64,000 nucleotides of DNA from Gammaproteobacteria bacterium (GTDB taxonomy: Bacteria; Pseudomonadota; Gammaproteobacteria; Burkholderiales; Rhodocyclaceae). Positions 34,382-43,040 of the stretch are shown here, piece by piece. The first letter of the stretch is position 1, and the number at the start of each line of letters is the position of its first letter. The DNA lies in NCBI GenBank assembly GCA_018824085.1, contig JAHJHI010000038.1, forward strand, positions 1 through 64,000, written 5' to 3'. The translations under genes and the position numbers were made by a program. The notes beneath the pieces are model-generated. The model did no database searches and had not been told where the DNA came from. It saw only the letters and a list, made by a program, of their open reading frames with translations.

Positions 34382-34846
34382 TCAGAACGCGCCGTAGTCG
34401 ATGCCGGTCGCCATCGTTTCACCCAGCTCCTCGCAGCGCGCGATGTCCTGAGCGGTCACCTCCTTGCGTGCGACGAGCGCCTCCGCAACCAGCTTCCAGC
34501 CGTAGCCGGTGGCGATGCGCCCGACCTCGCGCACGGCGCCGCTGCCGTCGTTGCCGGCGCTGACGAACAGCGCGTAGGGCAGGCCGGTGAGGCGTCCTTC
34601 GCACGGGTAGTAGGTGCGGTCGAAGAAATCCTTGATGGCCCCCGACATGTAGCCGAAGTTCTCCGGCGTGCCGATGATCAGGCCGTCACAGCCCAGCAGG
34701 TCATCGACACCCGCGTCGAAGGCGCGCAGCAGGCGCGTATCCGTACGCGTGCAGCGCGCGGCGCCGGCGAATACGGCGTCCGCCATGCGACCGGTATGGC
34801 CCGATTGCGTGTGATGGACGATGAGCAACTGCTTGCGGCGGGACAT
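34382..34846 (-). CDS. Flavodoxin-family NAD(P)H-dependent oxidoreductase
   Basis: The 154-residue soluble protein has a flavodoxin-like FMN site: the phosphate loop HHTQSGHTGRMA at about residues 11-22 and the GTPENFGYMSGAIKDFFDRT loop at 59-78, which is typical of NADPH-dependent FMN reductases and WrbA/flavodoxin_2-like proteins. The tail is compact and gives no further clue. Substrate unknown; quinone or nitro-compound reduction are options. It is divergent from the nitronate-monooxygenase-like gene, leaving 144 bases between them. Confidence 0.82.
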   Translation of the reverse strand: MSRRKQLLIVHHTQSGHTGRMADAVFAGAARCTRTDTRLLRAFDAGVDDLLGCDGLIIGTPENFGYMSGAIKDFFDRTYYPCEGRLTGLPYALFVSAGNDGSGAVREVGRIATGYGWKLVAEALVARKEVTAQDIARCEELGETMATGIDYGAF

Positions 34847-34990
34847 GCGGGAGGCGGCGGCGCGCCGGTTGATCGTGAAAGTGCCAGTGTGCCCAGTCGC
34901 ACCGGCGCGGTGCAAGCGCGCTCGACGGCGGATGGACTCGCTGGTTACGATATGCGCGGTGCCCATGTGCCCGGGCGTGAGGAGTCCTTT

Positions 34991-36028
34991 GTGCTGACCG
35001 GTTTGCTGAATATCGAATTGCCCGTCGTGCAGGCGCCGATGGCGGGCGTGCAGGACAGCGCGCTTGCGATCGCGGTGAGCGATGCGGGCGGGCTGGGTTC
35101 GCTGCCGTGCGCCATGCTTGACGCGGCCGGCGTGGCCCGCGAACTGGCGGCCATCCGTTCCGCGACCGGACGGCCGGTGAACCTCAATTTCTTCGCGCAT
35201 CGTCAGCCGGCGTTCGACGCAGTGTGCGATGCGCAGTGGCGCCGCGTACTGCGTGTCTATTACGACGAGCTGTCGCTCGACCCCGACGACATTCCCGCCG
35301 GCCCCGGGCGCGCGGCGTTCAATGCGGACATGGTCGAGGCGCTGCGGCCGTTCGCGCCGCAGGTGGTGAGCTTCCATTTCGGGCTGCCGGACGAGGCGCT
35401 GCTGGCGCCGTTGCGCGGTTGGGGCGCGAAGATCATGGCGACGGCGACCACGGTTGCGGAAGCGCGCTGGCTGGACGCACGCGGTGCCGACGTGATCATC
35501 GCGCAGGGCCTGGAAGCGGGAGGGCATCGCGGCATGTTCCTGTCGGCAGACGTGTCGACCCAGCTGGGACTGTTCGCGCTGCTGCCGCAGGTGGTGCGCG
35601 CGGTCGGCGTGCCGGTGCTCGCTGCCGGTGGCATTGCGGACGCCGCCGGGCTGGCAGCGGCGCGTGCGCTGGGTGCATCCGGCGTGCAGGTCGGCACCGC
35701 CTACCTGCTGTGTCCGGAAGCGACAACGGGCGCACTGCATCGCGCCGCCCTGCAGGACGAGACGCGACGGCACAGCGCGCTGACCAACCTGTTTTCCGGG
35801 CGGCCGGCGCGCGGCCTGATGAATCGCCTGATGGCCGAATGCGGGCCGATGAGCGGCCAGGTGCCGGCGTTTCCGCTGGCAGCGGCGGCCGTCGCGCCGC
35901 TGCGGGCAAGGGCGGAAAGCCTCGGGCGGGACGACTTCTCTCCGTTGTGGTCGGGACAGAATCCGGCCGGTTGCCGGGCGATGCCGGCAGCCGCGCTGAC
36001 CCGTCTCATCGCCGGCCGCGCCGACTGA
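34991..36028 (+). CDS. Nitronate monooxygenase-like FMN enzyme (2-nitropropane dioxygenase family)
   Basis: The product has 345 residues. A TIM-barrel FMN protein: VVQAPMAGVQDSALAIAVSD near residue 9-28, LAAGGIADAAGLAAARALGA near 200-220 and the GVQVGTAYLLCPEA block near 222-236 are the NMO family landmarks; QGLEAGGHRG at 172-181 holds the probable catalytic histidine. It may detoxify propionate 3-nitronate. The GTG at 34991 follows AGGAG with good spacing; an upstream ATG at 34951 is possible. The gene is convergent with the RES gene, nine bases apart. Confidence 0.85.
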   Translation: MLTGLLNIELPVVQAPMAGVQDSALAIAVSDAGGLGSLPCAMLDAAGVARELAAIRSATGRPVNLNFFAHRQPAFDAVCDAQWRRVLRVYYDELSLDPDDIPAGPGRAAFNADMVEALRPFAPQVVSFHFGLPDEALLAPLRGWGAKIMATATTVAEARWLDARGADVIIAQGLEAGGHRGMFLSADVSTQLGLFALLPQVVRAVGVPVLAAGGIADAAGLAAARALGASGVQVGTAYLLCPEATTGALHRAALQDETRRHSALTNLFSGRPARGLMNRLMAECGPMSGQVPAFPLAAAAVAPLRARAESLGRDDFSPLWSGQNPAGCRAMPAAALTRLIAGRAD

Positions 36029-36037
36029 GTGCGGGCG

Positions 36038-36787
36038 CTACAGCGCGGGTTGCGGCAGTCGGCCGTCGACGGCGAACTGTTCGAACGGGAATTCGTGGAT
36101 GGTCTGCGCGCCGTGCGCGAGATAGCGCACCGTCCGGCCCGATGTTTCCGCCAGCCATGGTTCGGTGAAGCCGGGGCGCGGCTGGGCCAGCGCGCCGGGC
36201 GAGAACAGCGCGACATTTGCACCGCGTGCCGGATCGCGTGCCGAGCGGTATTCGAACGCGGCGACACCCGCTTCGCGCATCGCGCTGCCCAGCGCCTGCG
36301 TCGTGCGGTAGTCGGCGGGATCCGTGAGCGACGCGTGCCACGCGTCAAAGGGCGCGTGCTGCAGGCGCACGCCGAGCGCAGTGGCGTAACGTGCTTCGAA
36401 TACGGAATGCTGCGTGCTCAACGGCCGGGCCGGCGGTGTCGCCATGCCGTGCCAGAACACGAAGCGATAGTAGGCGGCTTCGGCCAGCAGGGTGGGCAAG
36501 CTCAACGCGCCATAGAACAGCGCGGGCTCGCTGCGTCGTCCGAAGCGCGAACCGTAGCGCAGCGGCGGATAGCGGAACGGTGTGGCCAGGAGGTAGTGCA
36601 GGTGTGCGGTGCCGTCGCGCCAGGGCGGCTTGGTGGCGTCCAGCAGGTCTTCCAGCACCTGCTGCTTGTCCAGCGCACCGACCAGACGCGTGGTGGCGAT
36701 CTGCTCCTGGTCCTCGATCATGCGCAGCAGCGTGCCCTTGAGCGGGCCGATGTGGCGGGCGCCCTGTGCCGCGAGCCAGATATCCAT
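36038..36787 (-). CDS. RES-domain toxin (NAD-degrading family)
   Basis: The 249-residue protein carries the RES domain of type II toxins, which split NAD+ by phosphorolysis or hydrolysis and arrest growth. Probable active residues are R81 in LRYGSRFG, Y92, E103 in LLAEAAYYRF and S196 in NVALFSPGAL. The start ATG overlaps the antitoxin stop by one base (TGATG), so translation is coupled. It is the distal gene of the pair, as in most RES/Xre modules. Toxicity is inferred from family. Confidence 0.9.
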   Translation of the reverse strand: MDIWLAAQGARHIGPLKGTLLRMIEDQEQIATTRLVGALDKQQVLEDLLDATKPPWRDGTAHLHYLLATPFRYPPLRYGSRFGRRSEPALFYGALSLPTLLAEAAYYRFVFWHGMATPPARPLSTQHSVFEARYATALGVRLQHAPFDAWHASLTDPADYRTTQALGSAMREAGVAAFEYRSARDPARGANVALFSPGALAQPRPGFTEPWLAETSGRTVRYLAHGAQTIHEFPFEQFAVDGRLPQPAL

Positions 36788-37146
36788 CAGACCTTGCCGC
36801 GCATCGCGTCCAGATATTCGAGTACGTTGATCAGTCCCTGCACGGAGCGCACCTGATCGCGCGGAATCGCGCCGGTGTGCAGGTTGTGGGTGCGCATCCA
36901 GTGCTGCATCGCGTCGCCGTCGCCGCCGACGAGCACGAACAGTGCGCGGTAGATGCGGATCAGCAGCAGGGCCAGTTCGCCGGCTTTCGACGCCGGGTCG
37001 AGGTGGCCGCGGCTGATCGCGCTGCGGTCCTTGCCGACCACCAGGCCGAGCTCGGCCTGGGTCATGCCCAGGGCCCGGCCGGCATTGACGAAGGCTTCCG
37101 CCAGGACGGCCGCTTGATCGGGTTTGTGTGCGAGGGCGAGTGACAT
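36787..37146 (-). CDS. Xre/MbcA/ParS-type antitoxin
   Basis: The 119-residue protein has an N-terminal Xre helix-turn-helix region (MTQAELGLVVGKDRSAISRG, about 28-47) and a C-terminal toxin-binding domain of the MbcA/ParS type (MQHWMRTHNLHTGAIPRDQV, then INVLEYLDAMRG). It would bind and neutralise the RES toxin and repress the operon. It is the first gene, directly behind a short palindromic region that looks like its operator. Confidence 0.9.
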   Translation of the reverse strand: MSLALAHKPDQAAVLAEAFVNAGRALGMTQAELGLVVGKDRSAISRGHLDPASKAGELALLLIRIYRALFVLVGGDGDAMQHWMRTHNLHTGAIPRDQVRSVQGLINVLEYLDAMRGKV

Positions 37147-37162
37147 GGCGAGCTCAGATGGT

Positions 37163-37204
37163 GTGCAATGATCACTTTATATCATCTAAATGTGTGATAT
37201 GCAC
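37163..37204 (-). promoter_or_regulatory. Candidate operator/promoter of the RES/Xre module
   Basis: Nested inverted repeats lie 17-58 bases before the antitoxin start. The outer arms GTGCA/TGCAC bracket TGATCAC and TGTGATAT half-sites, and ATATCA/TGATAT flank ten bases at 37178-37199. A minus-strand TATAAA at 37176-37181 could be the -10 box. This A/T-rich patch is unlike the surrounding DNA and fits autoregulation by the antitoxin. Confidence 0.5.
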
Positions 37205-37333
37205 TTTTCAGGCTGCGCGCCGGCTTACGCAGTCGGTACGCAACCTCCCTGCGTCCGGTGGTGTCGCGGCGCAGCGACGCCGGGTGTCTGCGGGTATCAT
37301 CGACGGCTGATTCGCCTCCTCCCGCACAGCGCC

Positions 37334-38824
37334 ATGAGTACCGCCACGCAGGCCCTTCCGGAATCCGTCACCGACACCGCGACGCTGATCGCAGAGCTCG
37401 CGCGCGAGTTGCCGGCCGATTGCCTGATCACCGACACCGGCCGGCTGCGTGCCTACGAGTGCGACGGCCTGATGCTGATGCGGGAGATGCCGCTGGTCGT
37501 CGCGCTGCCCGCCACCGAGGCGCAGGTGATTGCGGTGCTGCGCACCTGTCATCGCCTGGGCGTGCCGGTCGTGCCGCGCGGCGCCGGCACGGGCCTGTCG
37601 GGCGGCGCCACGCCGCATGCGCAGGGCGTCGTGCTGTCGACGGCGCGCCTGAACCGCATCGTGTCGGTCGACCGGCTGGCGCAGCAGGCCGTCGTGCAGC
37701 CCGGCGTGCGCAATCTCGCGGTGTCGGAAGCCGCGGCGCCGCACGGTCTGTACTACGCGCCCGATCCGTCGTCGCAGATCGCCTGCAGCATCGGCGGCAA
37801 TGTCGCGGAGAATTCGGGTGGCGTGCATTGCCTGAAGTACGGGCTCACCGTGCACAACGTGCTGCGCGTGCGGCTTGTGAGCATGGCGGGCGAGGTCATG
37901 GAGATCGGCAGCGAAGCACCTGACAGCCCGGGTTATGACCTGCTGGCGCTGACGATCGGTTCCGAAGGGCTGCTCGGCGTCGTGACCGAAGTGACGGTCA
38001 AGCTCGTGCCCAAGCCGCGCGTCGCGCGCTGTGTGCTGGCCGCTTTCGACGACATCCGGCGCGCCGGTCAGGCGGTGGCTGACGTCATCGCCGCAGGCAT
38101 CATTCCGGCCGGGCTGGAAATGATGGACCAGGCGACCACCGCCGCCGTCGAGCAGTTCGTGCATGCCGGTTACCCGCTGGACGCCACCGCCATCCTGCTG
38201 TGCGAATCCGACGGTACGGCGGAGGAGGTCGAAGACGAGATAGCGCGTGTGCGCGCGCTGCTCGACGCCGCCGGTGCCACCGAGATCCGCGTGTCGAGCG
38301 ACGAGGCGGAGCGCCTGCGCTTCTGGGCCGGGCGCAAGGCGGCGTTTCCGGCCGCGGGGCGCATTTCGCCCGACTACTACTGCATGGACGGCACCATTCC
38401 GCGCAAGCGTCTGGCCGAGATGCTGGAGGCGATGAACGCCATGTCGGCCAGATACGGTTTGCGCTGCCTGAACGTGTTCCATGCCGGCGACGGCAATCTG
38501 CATCCGCTCATCCTGTTCGATTCAAACGTCCCGGACGAGCTGCATCGCGCGGAAGCGTTCGGCGTCGAGATCCTCGAACTGTCGGTGGCGCTCGGCGGCA
38601 CCATCACCGGCGAGCACGGCGTCGGGCTCGAAAAGATCAACCAGATGTGCACGCAGTTCGCGCCGGACGAACTCGACATGTTCCACCGGGTGAAGGCCGC
38701 GTTCGACCCGGCGGGATTGATGAATCCGGGCAAGGCCGTGCCCACGCTGCATCGCTGCGCCGAGATGGGCCGCATGCACGTGCACCACGGCGAACTGCCA
38801 CACCCGGAATTGCCGCGCTTCTGA
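37334..38824 (+). CDS. glcD: Glycolate oxidase FAD-linked subunit GlcD
   Basis: The 496-residue subunit oxidises glycolate (and D-lactate in some species) to glyoxylate. The PCMH-type FAD domain shows PVVPRGAGTGLSGGATPHAQ near residues 77-96 and IGGNVAENSGGVHCLKYG near 153-170. The C-terminal FAD-oxidase part has NVFHAGDGNLHPLI near 377-390 and GEHGVGLEKI near 423-432. The complex is membrane-associated and passes electrons to quinone through GlcF. The stop overlaps the glcE start in TGATGATGA. Confidence 0.94.
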   Translation: MSTATQALPESVTDTATLIAELARELPADCLITDTGRLRAYECDGLMLMREMPLVVALPATEAQVIAVLRTCHRLGVPVVPRGAGTGLSGGATPHAQGVVLSTARLNRIVSVDRLAQQAVVQPGVRNLAVSEAAAPHGLYYAPDPSSQIACSIGGNVAENSGGVHCLKYGLTVHNVLRVRLVSMAGEVMEIGSEAPDSPGYDLLALTIGSEGLLGVVTEVTVKLVPKPRVARCVLAAFDDIRRAGQAVADVIAAGIIPAGLEMMDQATTAAVEQFVHAGYPLDATAILLCESDGTAEEVEDEIARVRALLDAAGATEIRVSSDEAERLRFWAGRKAAFPAAGRISPDYYCMDGTIPRKRLAEMLEAMNAMSARYGLRCLNVFHAGDGNLHPLILFDSNVPDELHRAEAFGVEILELSVALGGTITGEHGVGLEKINQMCTQFAPDELDMFHRVKAAFDPAGLMNPGKAVPTLHRCAEMGRMHVHHGELPHPELPRF

Positions 38825-39903
38825 TGATGACGACTTCCTTTCATGCGGTACTGCGCGAGCAGGTGCTGGACGCGGCGGCCCGGGGCGGCACGCTGCGCCC
38901 GCACGGCAGCGGCTCCAAGGACTTTCTGGCGCAGGCGCTCGCGGGTACGCCGCTGGACATGCGCGGCGTGCAGGGCGTGATCGCGTATGAGCCGTCCGAG
39001 CTCTACATCACCGCGCACGCCGGCACGCGCATCGCCGACATCGAAGCGCTGCTGGCAAGCCACCAGCAGATGCTGGCGTTCGAGCCACCGCACTTCGGGG
39101 CGTCGGCAACGCTGGGCGGCGTGCTGGCAAGCGGCCTGTCCGGGCCGCGTCGCGTCGCCGCCGGCAGCCTGCGCGACTTCGTGCTCGGCGTGAGCCTGAT
39201 GGACGGACAAGGGCGCGTGCTGCGCTTTGGCGGACAGGTGATGAAGAACGTGGCCGGCTTCGACGTGTCGCGGCTGATCGCAGGCAGCTTCGGCACGCTC
39301 GGACTGGTGCTCGATGTGACGCTCAAGGTGTTGCCGGTGCCGCAGGCCGAACAGACGCGGGTGCTTGAGCTGGACGAAACCGAAGCACTCGTGCGGCTGC
39401 GCGAGTGGGGGGCGCAACCGTTGCCGTTGTCGGCCAGCGCCTGGCATGACGGGCGCCTGTGCGTGCGTCTGTCCGGGGCGCAGGTGGCCATCGATGCCGC
39501 TGCGCGTCTCATCGGCGGCGAAGCGGCCGACGGCTGCGCGGCGACTGGCTACTGGCAGTCGCTGCGCGAGCATCTGCAGGGCTTTTTCGCGGGTGATGCG
39601 CCGCTGTGGCGCGTCGCGCTGCCGCCGGTTGCGCCGCGCCTGCCGATCGACGGCGACGTCCTGCTGGAGTGGCACGGCATGCAGCGCTGGCTGCGCAGCG
39701 ACGCGGACGCCGACGCGCTGCGTCATGTCGTGAGCGCACTCGGCGGGCACGCCACGCTGTTTCGAGGTGGCCGGGCGCTCGACCGCGAACTTGGCGTGTT
39801 CGAGCCGCTGGCGCCCGAGGTCATGGCCGTGCACCGTCGCCTGAAGCAGGCTTTCGATCCGTCCGGCGTGTTCAGCCCCGGACGCCTCTACGCAGAACTG
39901 TGA
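38824..39903 (+). CDS. glcE: Glycolate oxidase FAD-binding subunit GlcE
   Basis: The 359-residue subunit is a shorter PCMH-type FAD protein. It shows the LRPHGSGSKDFL loop at about 24-35, the FGASATLGGVLASGLSGPRR block at about 79-98 and the KNVAGFDVSRLIAGSFGTLG block at about 142-161. It ends with the FDPSGVFSPGRLY tail shared with D-lactate dehydrogenases. The start ATG overlaps the glcD stop by one base. A second ATG follows directly and could be used instead. Confidence 0.93.
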   Translation: MMTTSFHAVLREQVLDAAARGGTLRPHGSGSKDFLAQALAGTPLDMRGVQGVIAYEPSELYITAHAGTRIADIEALLASHQQMLAFEPPHFGASATLGGVLASGLSGPRRVAAGSLRDFVLGVSLMDGQGRVLRFGGQVMKNVAGFDVSRLIAGSFGTLGLVLDVTLKVLPVPQAEQTRVLELDETEALVRLREWGAQPLPLSASAWHDGRLCVRLSGAQVAIDAAARLIGGEAADGCAATGYWQSLREHLQGFFAGDAPLWRVALPPVAPRLPIDGDVLLEWHGMQRWLRSDADADALRHVVSALGGHATLFRGGRALDRELGVFEPLAPEVMAVHRRLKQAFDPSGVFSPGRLYAEL

Positions 39904-39913
39904 GATCCCGTTA

Positions 39914-41155
39914 ATGCAGACCGGACTGGCCGATTTCATCCGCGATACACCCGAGGGCGACGCCGCCGAGGCGGTGCTGCGCAAATGCGTGCATTGCGGC
40001 TTCTGCAACGCGACCTGTCCGACCTATCAACTGCTGGGTGATGAACTTGATGGCCCGCGCGGGCGCATCTATCTGATGAAGCAGATGCTGGAGGGAGAGG
40101 TTGCCGCGGAGACCGTGCTGCCCCACCTCGACCGCTGCCTGACCTGCCGCAATTGCGAATCCACCTGCCCGTCGGGCGTGCGCTACAGCGAGCTGGTGGA
40201 TGTCGGCCGTGCGGTGGCGGAGCGCCGCGCACGACGCCCGTTCGCGCAGCGCGCCGCGCGCTGGGTGCTGCGTGAAGGCCTGTCGCGCCCCGGTGTGTTC
40301 GGCACCGCGCTGGCGCTTGGGCGGCTTGCGAGGCCATTGCTGCCGGCCGCCCTGGCGGCCAAGGTCGCGCCGGCGCGACCCGCCGGTGACTGGCCGCCGG
40401 CCCGTCATCCGCGGCGCATGCTGGTGCTGGCCGGCTGCGTGCAGCCGGCGCTGATGCCCGACGTGAACGCGGCCGCCGCGCGTGTGCTCGATCTGGTCGG
40501 CGTTTCCCTCGTCGAACATGCGCGGGCGGGTTGCTGCGGGGCGCTGCGTTTCCACCTGAACGATCAGGAAGGCGGGCGGCGCGACATGCGCGCACTGATC
40601 GATGCATGGTGGCCTGCGATCGAGGGCGGCGAGATCGAAGCCATCGTGATGACCGCATCGGGCTGCGGCAGCACGGTGCGCGAGTACGGGCACCTGCTCG
40701 CAGGTGACGCGGAGTACGCCGGACGTGCGGCGCGTGTCGCCGCGATGACGCGTGACCTGTCCGAGGTGCTGCACGCGGAGCGCGTGCAGATTGCCGGACT
40801 GTTCGCGGCGCAGCAGCGCGCTCCGGTGCCGCTCGCCTACCACCCGCCGTGCTCGCTGCAGCACGGACAGCAGGTGCGAGGGCTGGCAGAAGGGCTGTTG
40901 CAGGCGGCCGGCTATGCCTTGACGGCGGTCAGCGACAGCCATCTGTGCTGTGGTTCGGCCGGCAGCTATTCGCTGTTGCAGCCGCAGCTTGCACGCACCC
41001 TGCGCGACAACAAGCTGGAGGCGCTCGAAGCCGCAGGAGCGCCGCGTATCGCGAGTGCCAACGTCGGCTGCATCGCGCATCTGCAGACCGGTACCGGCGT
41101 GCCGGTCCGGCACTGGATCGAATGGCTGGACGAGGTTTTGATGCAAGGTGCATGA
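39914..41155 (+). CDS. glcF: Glycolate oxidase iron-sulfur subunit GlcF
   Basis: The 413-residue subunit carries two 4Fe-4S motifs, C25-x2-C28-x2-C31-x3-C35 and C75-x2-C78-x2-C81-x3-C85. Two CCG-type cysteine-rich domains follow, visible as GCCGAL near residue 210 and LCCGSAGSY near 345. It takes electrons from GlcDE to the quinone pool. The ATG is ten bases after glcE, completing the glcDEF operon. No glcG, glcC or glycolate permease gene is adjacent. Confidence 0.94.
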   Translation: MQTGLADFIRDTPEGDAAEAVLRKCVHCGFCNATCPTYQLLGDELDGPRGRIYLMKQMLEGEVAAETVLPHLDRCLTCRNCESTCPSGVRYSELVDVGRAVAERRARRPFAQRAARWVLREGLSRPGVFGTALALGRLARPLLPAALAAKVAPARPAGDWPPARHPRRMLVLAGCVQPALMPDVNAAAARVLDLVGVSLVEHARAGCCGALRFHLNDQEGGRRDMRALIDAWWPAIEGGEIEAIVMTASGCGSTVREYGHLLAGDAEYAGRAARVAAMTRDLSEVLHAERVQIAGLFAAQQRAPVPLAYHPPCSLQHGQQVRGLAEGLLQAAGYALTAVSDSHLCCGSAGSYSLLQPQLARTLRDNKLEALEAAGAPRIASANVGCIAHLQTGTGVPVRHWIEWLDEVLMQGA

Positions 41156-41180
41156 GCCCCGCCTGTTTGCAGGAATGCCC

Positions 41181-41207
41181 TCAAGTTTTCGGGTTGTACG
41201 CCGTTAT
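41181..41207 (+). promoter_or_regulatory. Sigma-28 (FliA)-like promoter for the HDOD gene
   Basis: TCAAGTTT at 41181-41188, an 11-base spacer, and GCCGTTAT at 41200-41207 match the sigma-28 pattern TMAAGTTT-N11-GCCGATAA with few differences. The ATG of the HDOD gene lies 41 bases downstream. This would place the gene in the motility/chemotaxis regulon. Confidence 0.6.
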
Positions 41208-41247
41208 TCGCCGTAACGCGCTATACAACCATCGAGTGACACCTGCA

Positions 41248-42102
41248 ATGAAAAACGCACGCGCCAGTTTGCCGCTTAGTGCAGAAAACCTGCTTGAATC
41301 CCCCACCGTTCTGTTGCCATCGAAGCCCGGCCTGCTGATGGAGGTCGAGCACCTGATGCGCGACCCCGATTTCGACGCGGGTGCGCTCGCGGAAATCATT
41401 TCCCGTGATCCCGCCGTACTGGCCGCGCTGTTCAAGCTGTGCCGCTCGCCGGCCTACTGTCGCGGGCGGGCGCCGGCCAACGCCGAACAGGTGCTGATGC
41501 TGGTCGGCCTGACGCAGACGGTCAATCTCGTTCGCGGGGTGTCCATCCGCCAGGCAGCGGGTGGGTCGTCGCCGACGATGGCGCGCTTCTGGTCGCGTTG
41601 CGAGGAGATCGCCACCATCGCCTCGCTGATCGCCGGTGAACGCGTGAAGGTGTGCAGCGTGTTTCCCGACCAGGCCTATCTGGCGGCAATGTTTCACGAC
41701 TGCGGCGTGCCGCTGCTGTGCGCGCGCTATCCGGAATACTGGAAGCGGCTCGGTCTGGACGACGACTCGGTCTGGGTCGATGTCGCGCTGGAGAACGAAA
41801 TCTATCGTCTCGACCACGCGACGGTCGGCTTCTGGGTTGCCCGCAACTGGGGCCTGCCCGACCTGATCGTGCAGGCCATCCGCCACCATCACGACTTGCC
41901 CGACGACGACACCTTCGGGCTGCGCAGCACGATCGGCATCGTCGCGCTGGCGACCCATATCTTCCTCGGGAACAAGGGGCTGCACGACCCGGCATGGCCG
42001 ATCCGGGGCGATGGCGTTCTCGCGGAGCTGGGCATCCACGAGAGCGCTCTGGATGAATACATCGACGAGATCAACGAGCGTCACGCCAGTTTTTCGCTGT
42101 GA
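41248..42102 (+). CDS. HDOD-domain protein
   Basis: The 284-residue cytoplasmic protein is an HDOD domain, a catalytically degenerate HD relative used in signalling and motility. Typical blocks are LMRDPDFDAGALAEIISRDP near 33-52, then HDCGVPLLCARYPEYW near 151-166 and DHATVGFWVARNWGLP near 190-205. Relatives modulate flagella, chemotaxis and stress responses. ATG at 41248 is chosen; it lies downstream of a sigma-28-like promoter. A PP2C phosphatase gene follows after 100 bases. Confidence 0.85.
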   Translation: MKNARASLPLSAENLLESPTVLLPSKPGLLMEVEHLMRDPDFDAGALAEIISRDPAVLAALFKLCRSPAYCRGRAPANAEQVLMLVGLTQTVNLVRGVSIRQAAGGSSPTMARFWSRCEEIATIASLIAGERVKVCSVFPDQAYLAAMFHDCGVPLLCARYPEYWKRLGLDDDSVWVDVALENEIYRLDHATVGFWVARNWGLPDLIVQAIRHHHDLPDDDTFGLRSTIGIVALATHIFLGNKGLHDPAWPIRGDGVLAELGIHESALDEYIDEINERHASFSL

Positions 42103-42202
42103 ACATTCGTGAATTGAACCGAAGCAATTGCAACGCCGTCTTTGTCGGCATCGCCGATGTGCCCGGTACAGATAGAATCGGAAGACGTATCCGGAAACCT
42201 TC

Positions 42203-43018
42203 ATGGCGCTAAAACTCGACAGCTGCGTTGCGCAGCACATTGGAGACCGCAAGGAGCAGCAGGATCGCGCCGCCGTGTTTCCCCATTCGCGGCACAAGGG
42301 CATGCTCATGGCAGCGCTCGCCGACGGTATGGGCGGGCACAGCGGCGGCGCCATGGCGGCCGAGCAGGTGATCCTGAAGGCGCGCGAGAATTTCGAGAGC
42401 TACGCGCCCAGTGTCGAAACGCCTGAACAGCTGCTGCGCAGCATCGTCGAGGAAGCGCACGTCGTCATCAAGCTCACGCGCTTCACGTCGGAGCAGGATC
42501 CGCACTCGACGGCCTGCGTGCTGTTGCTGCAGTCCGGACGCGCCGACTGGGCGCATTGTGGCGACTCGCGCATCTACCATTTCCGCAACGACATGAAGAT
42601 GGCGAGCAGCAGCGACCATTCACTGGTCGGAGAACTGATGCGCCAGGGCAAGCTCGACGAGGAAGGTGCAAAGAGCCATCCGCAGCGCAACCTGCTGCTG
42701 CATTGTCTGGGTGCCCAGAAGGAACCGGTGATCGACTACGGCGGCTGCTCGACGCTGGCTGATGGCGACAGTTTCATGATCTGTTCCGACGGCATGTGGG
42801 CCTACTTTTCCGACGAGGAGATCGGCGGCGTGCTGTCGGTCTATTCGGCGCGCGAGGCAGCCGAAGTGTTCATCAAGCGCGCGCGCGAGCGCGGCCGTCC
42901 GAGCGGCGACAACGTGTCCCTCATCATCATGAAGCTGGTGGATGTCGAGGCGCGCCAGAAGGCCGATCAGGTCCGGCTGGACGCCGCCCGCCGCAAGCTT
43001 GGCAACATCACGGCCTGA
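42203..43018 (+). CDS. PP2C/PPM-family serine/threonine phosphatase
   Basis: The 271-residue cytoplasmic phosphatase uses two metal ions. The metal-binding landmarks are DRKEQQDRA near 15-23, ADGMGGHSGG at 40-49, GDSRIYHF near 119-126, SDGMWAYF near 197-204 and SGDNVSLI near 236-243. Bacterial PPMs of this type reverse Hanks-type kinase phosphorylation; no kinase gene is adjacent. The start ATG follows an ATCCGGAAACC sequence, with a poor ribosome site. TAGAAT near 42172 may be the -10 box. Confidence 0.87.
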   Translation: MALKLDSCVAQHIGDRKEQQDRAAVFPHSRHKGMLMAALADGMGGHSGGAMAAEQVILKARENFESYAPSVETPEQLLRSIVEEAHVVIKLTRFTSEQDPHSTACVLLLQSGRADWAHCGDSRIYHFRNDMKMASSSDHSLVGELMRQGKLDEEGAKSHPQRNLLLHCLGAQKEPVIDYGGCSTLADGDSFMICSDGMWAYFSDEEIGGVLSVYSAREAAEVFIKRARERGRPSGDNVSLIIMKLVDVEARQKADQVRLDAARRKLGNITA

Positions 43019-43040
43019 CCGGGACCGTCTCCGCAGTCTT

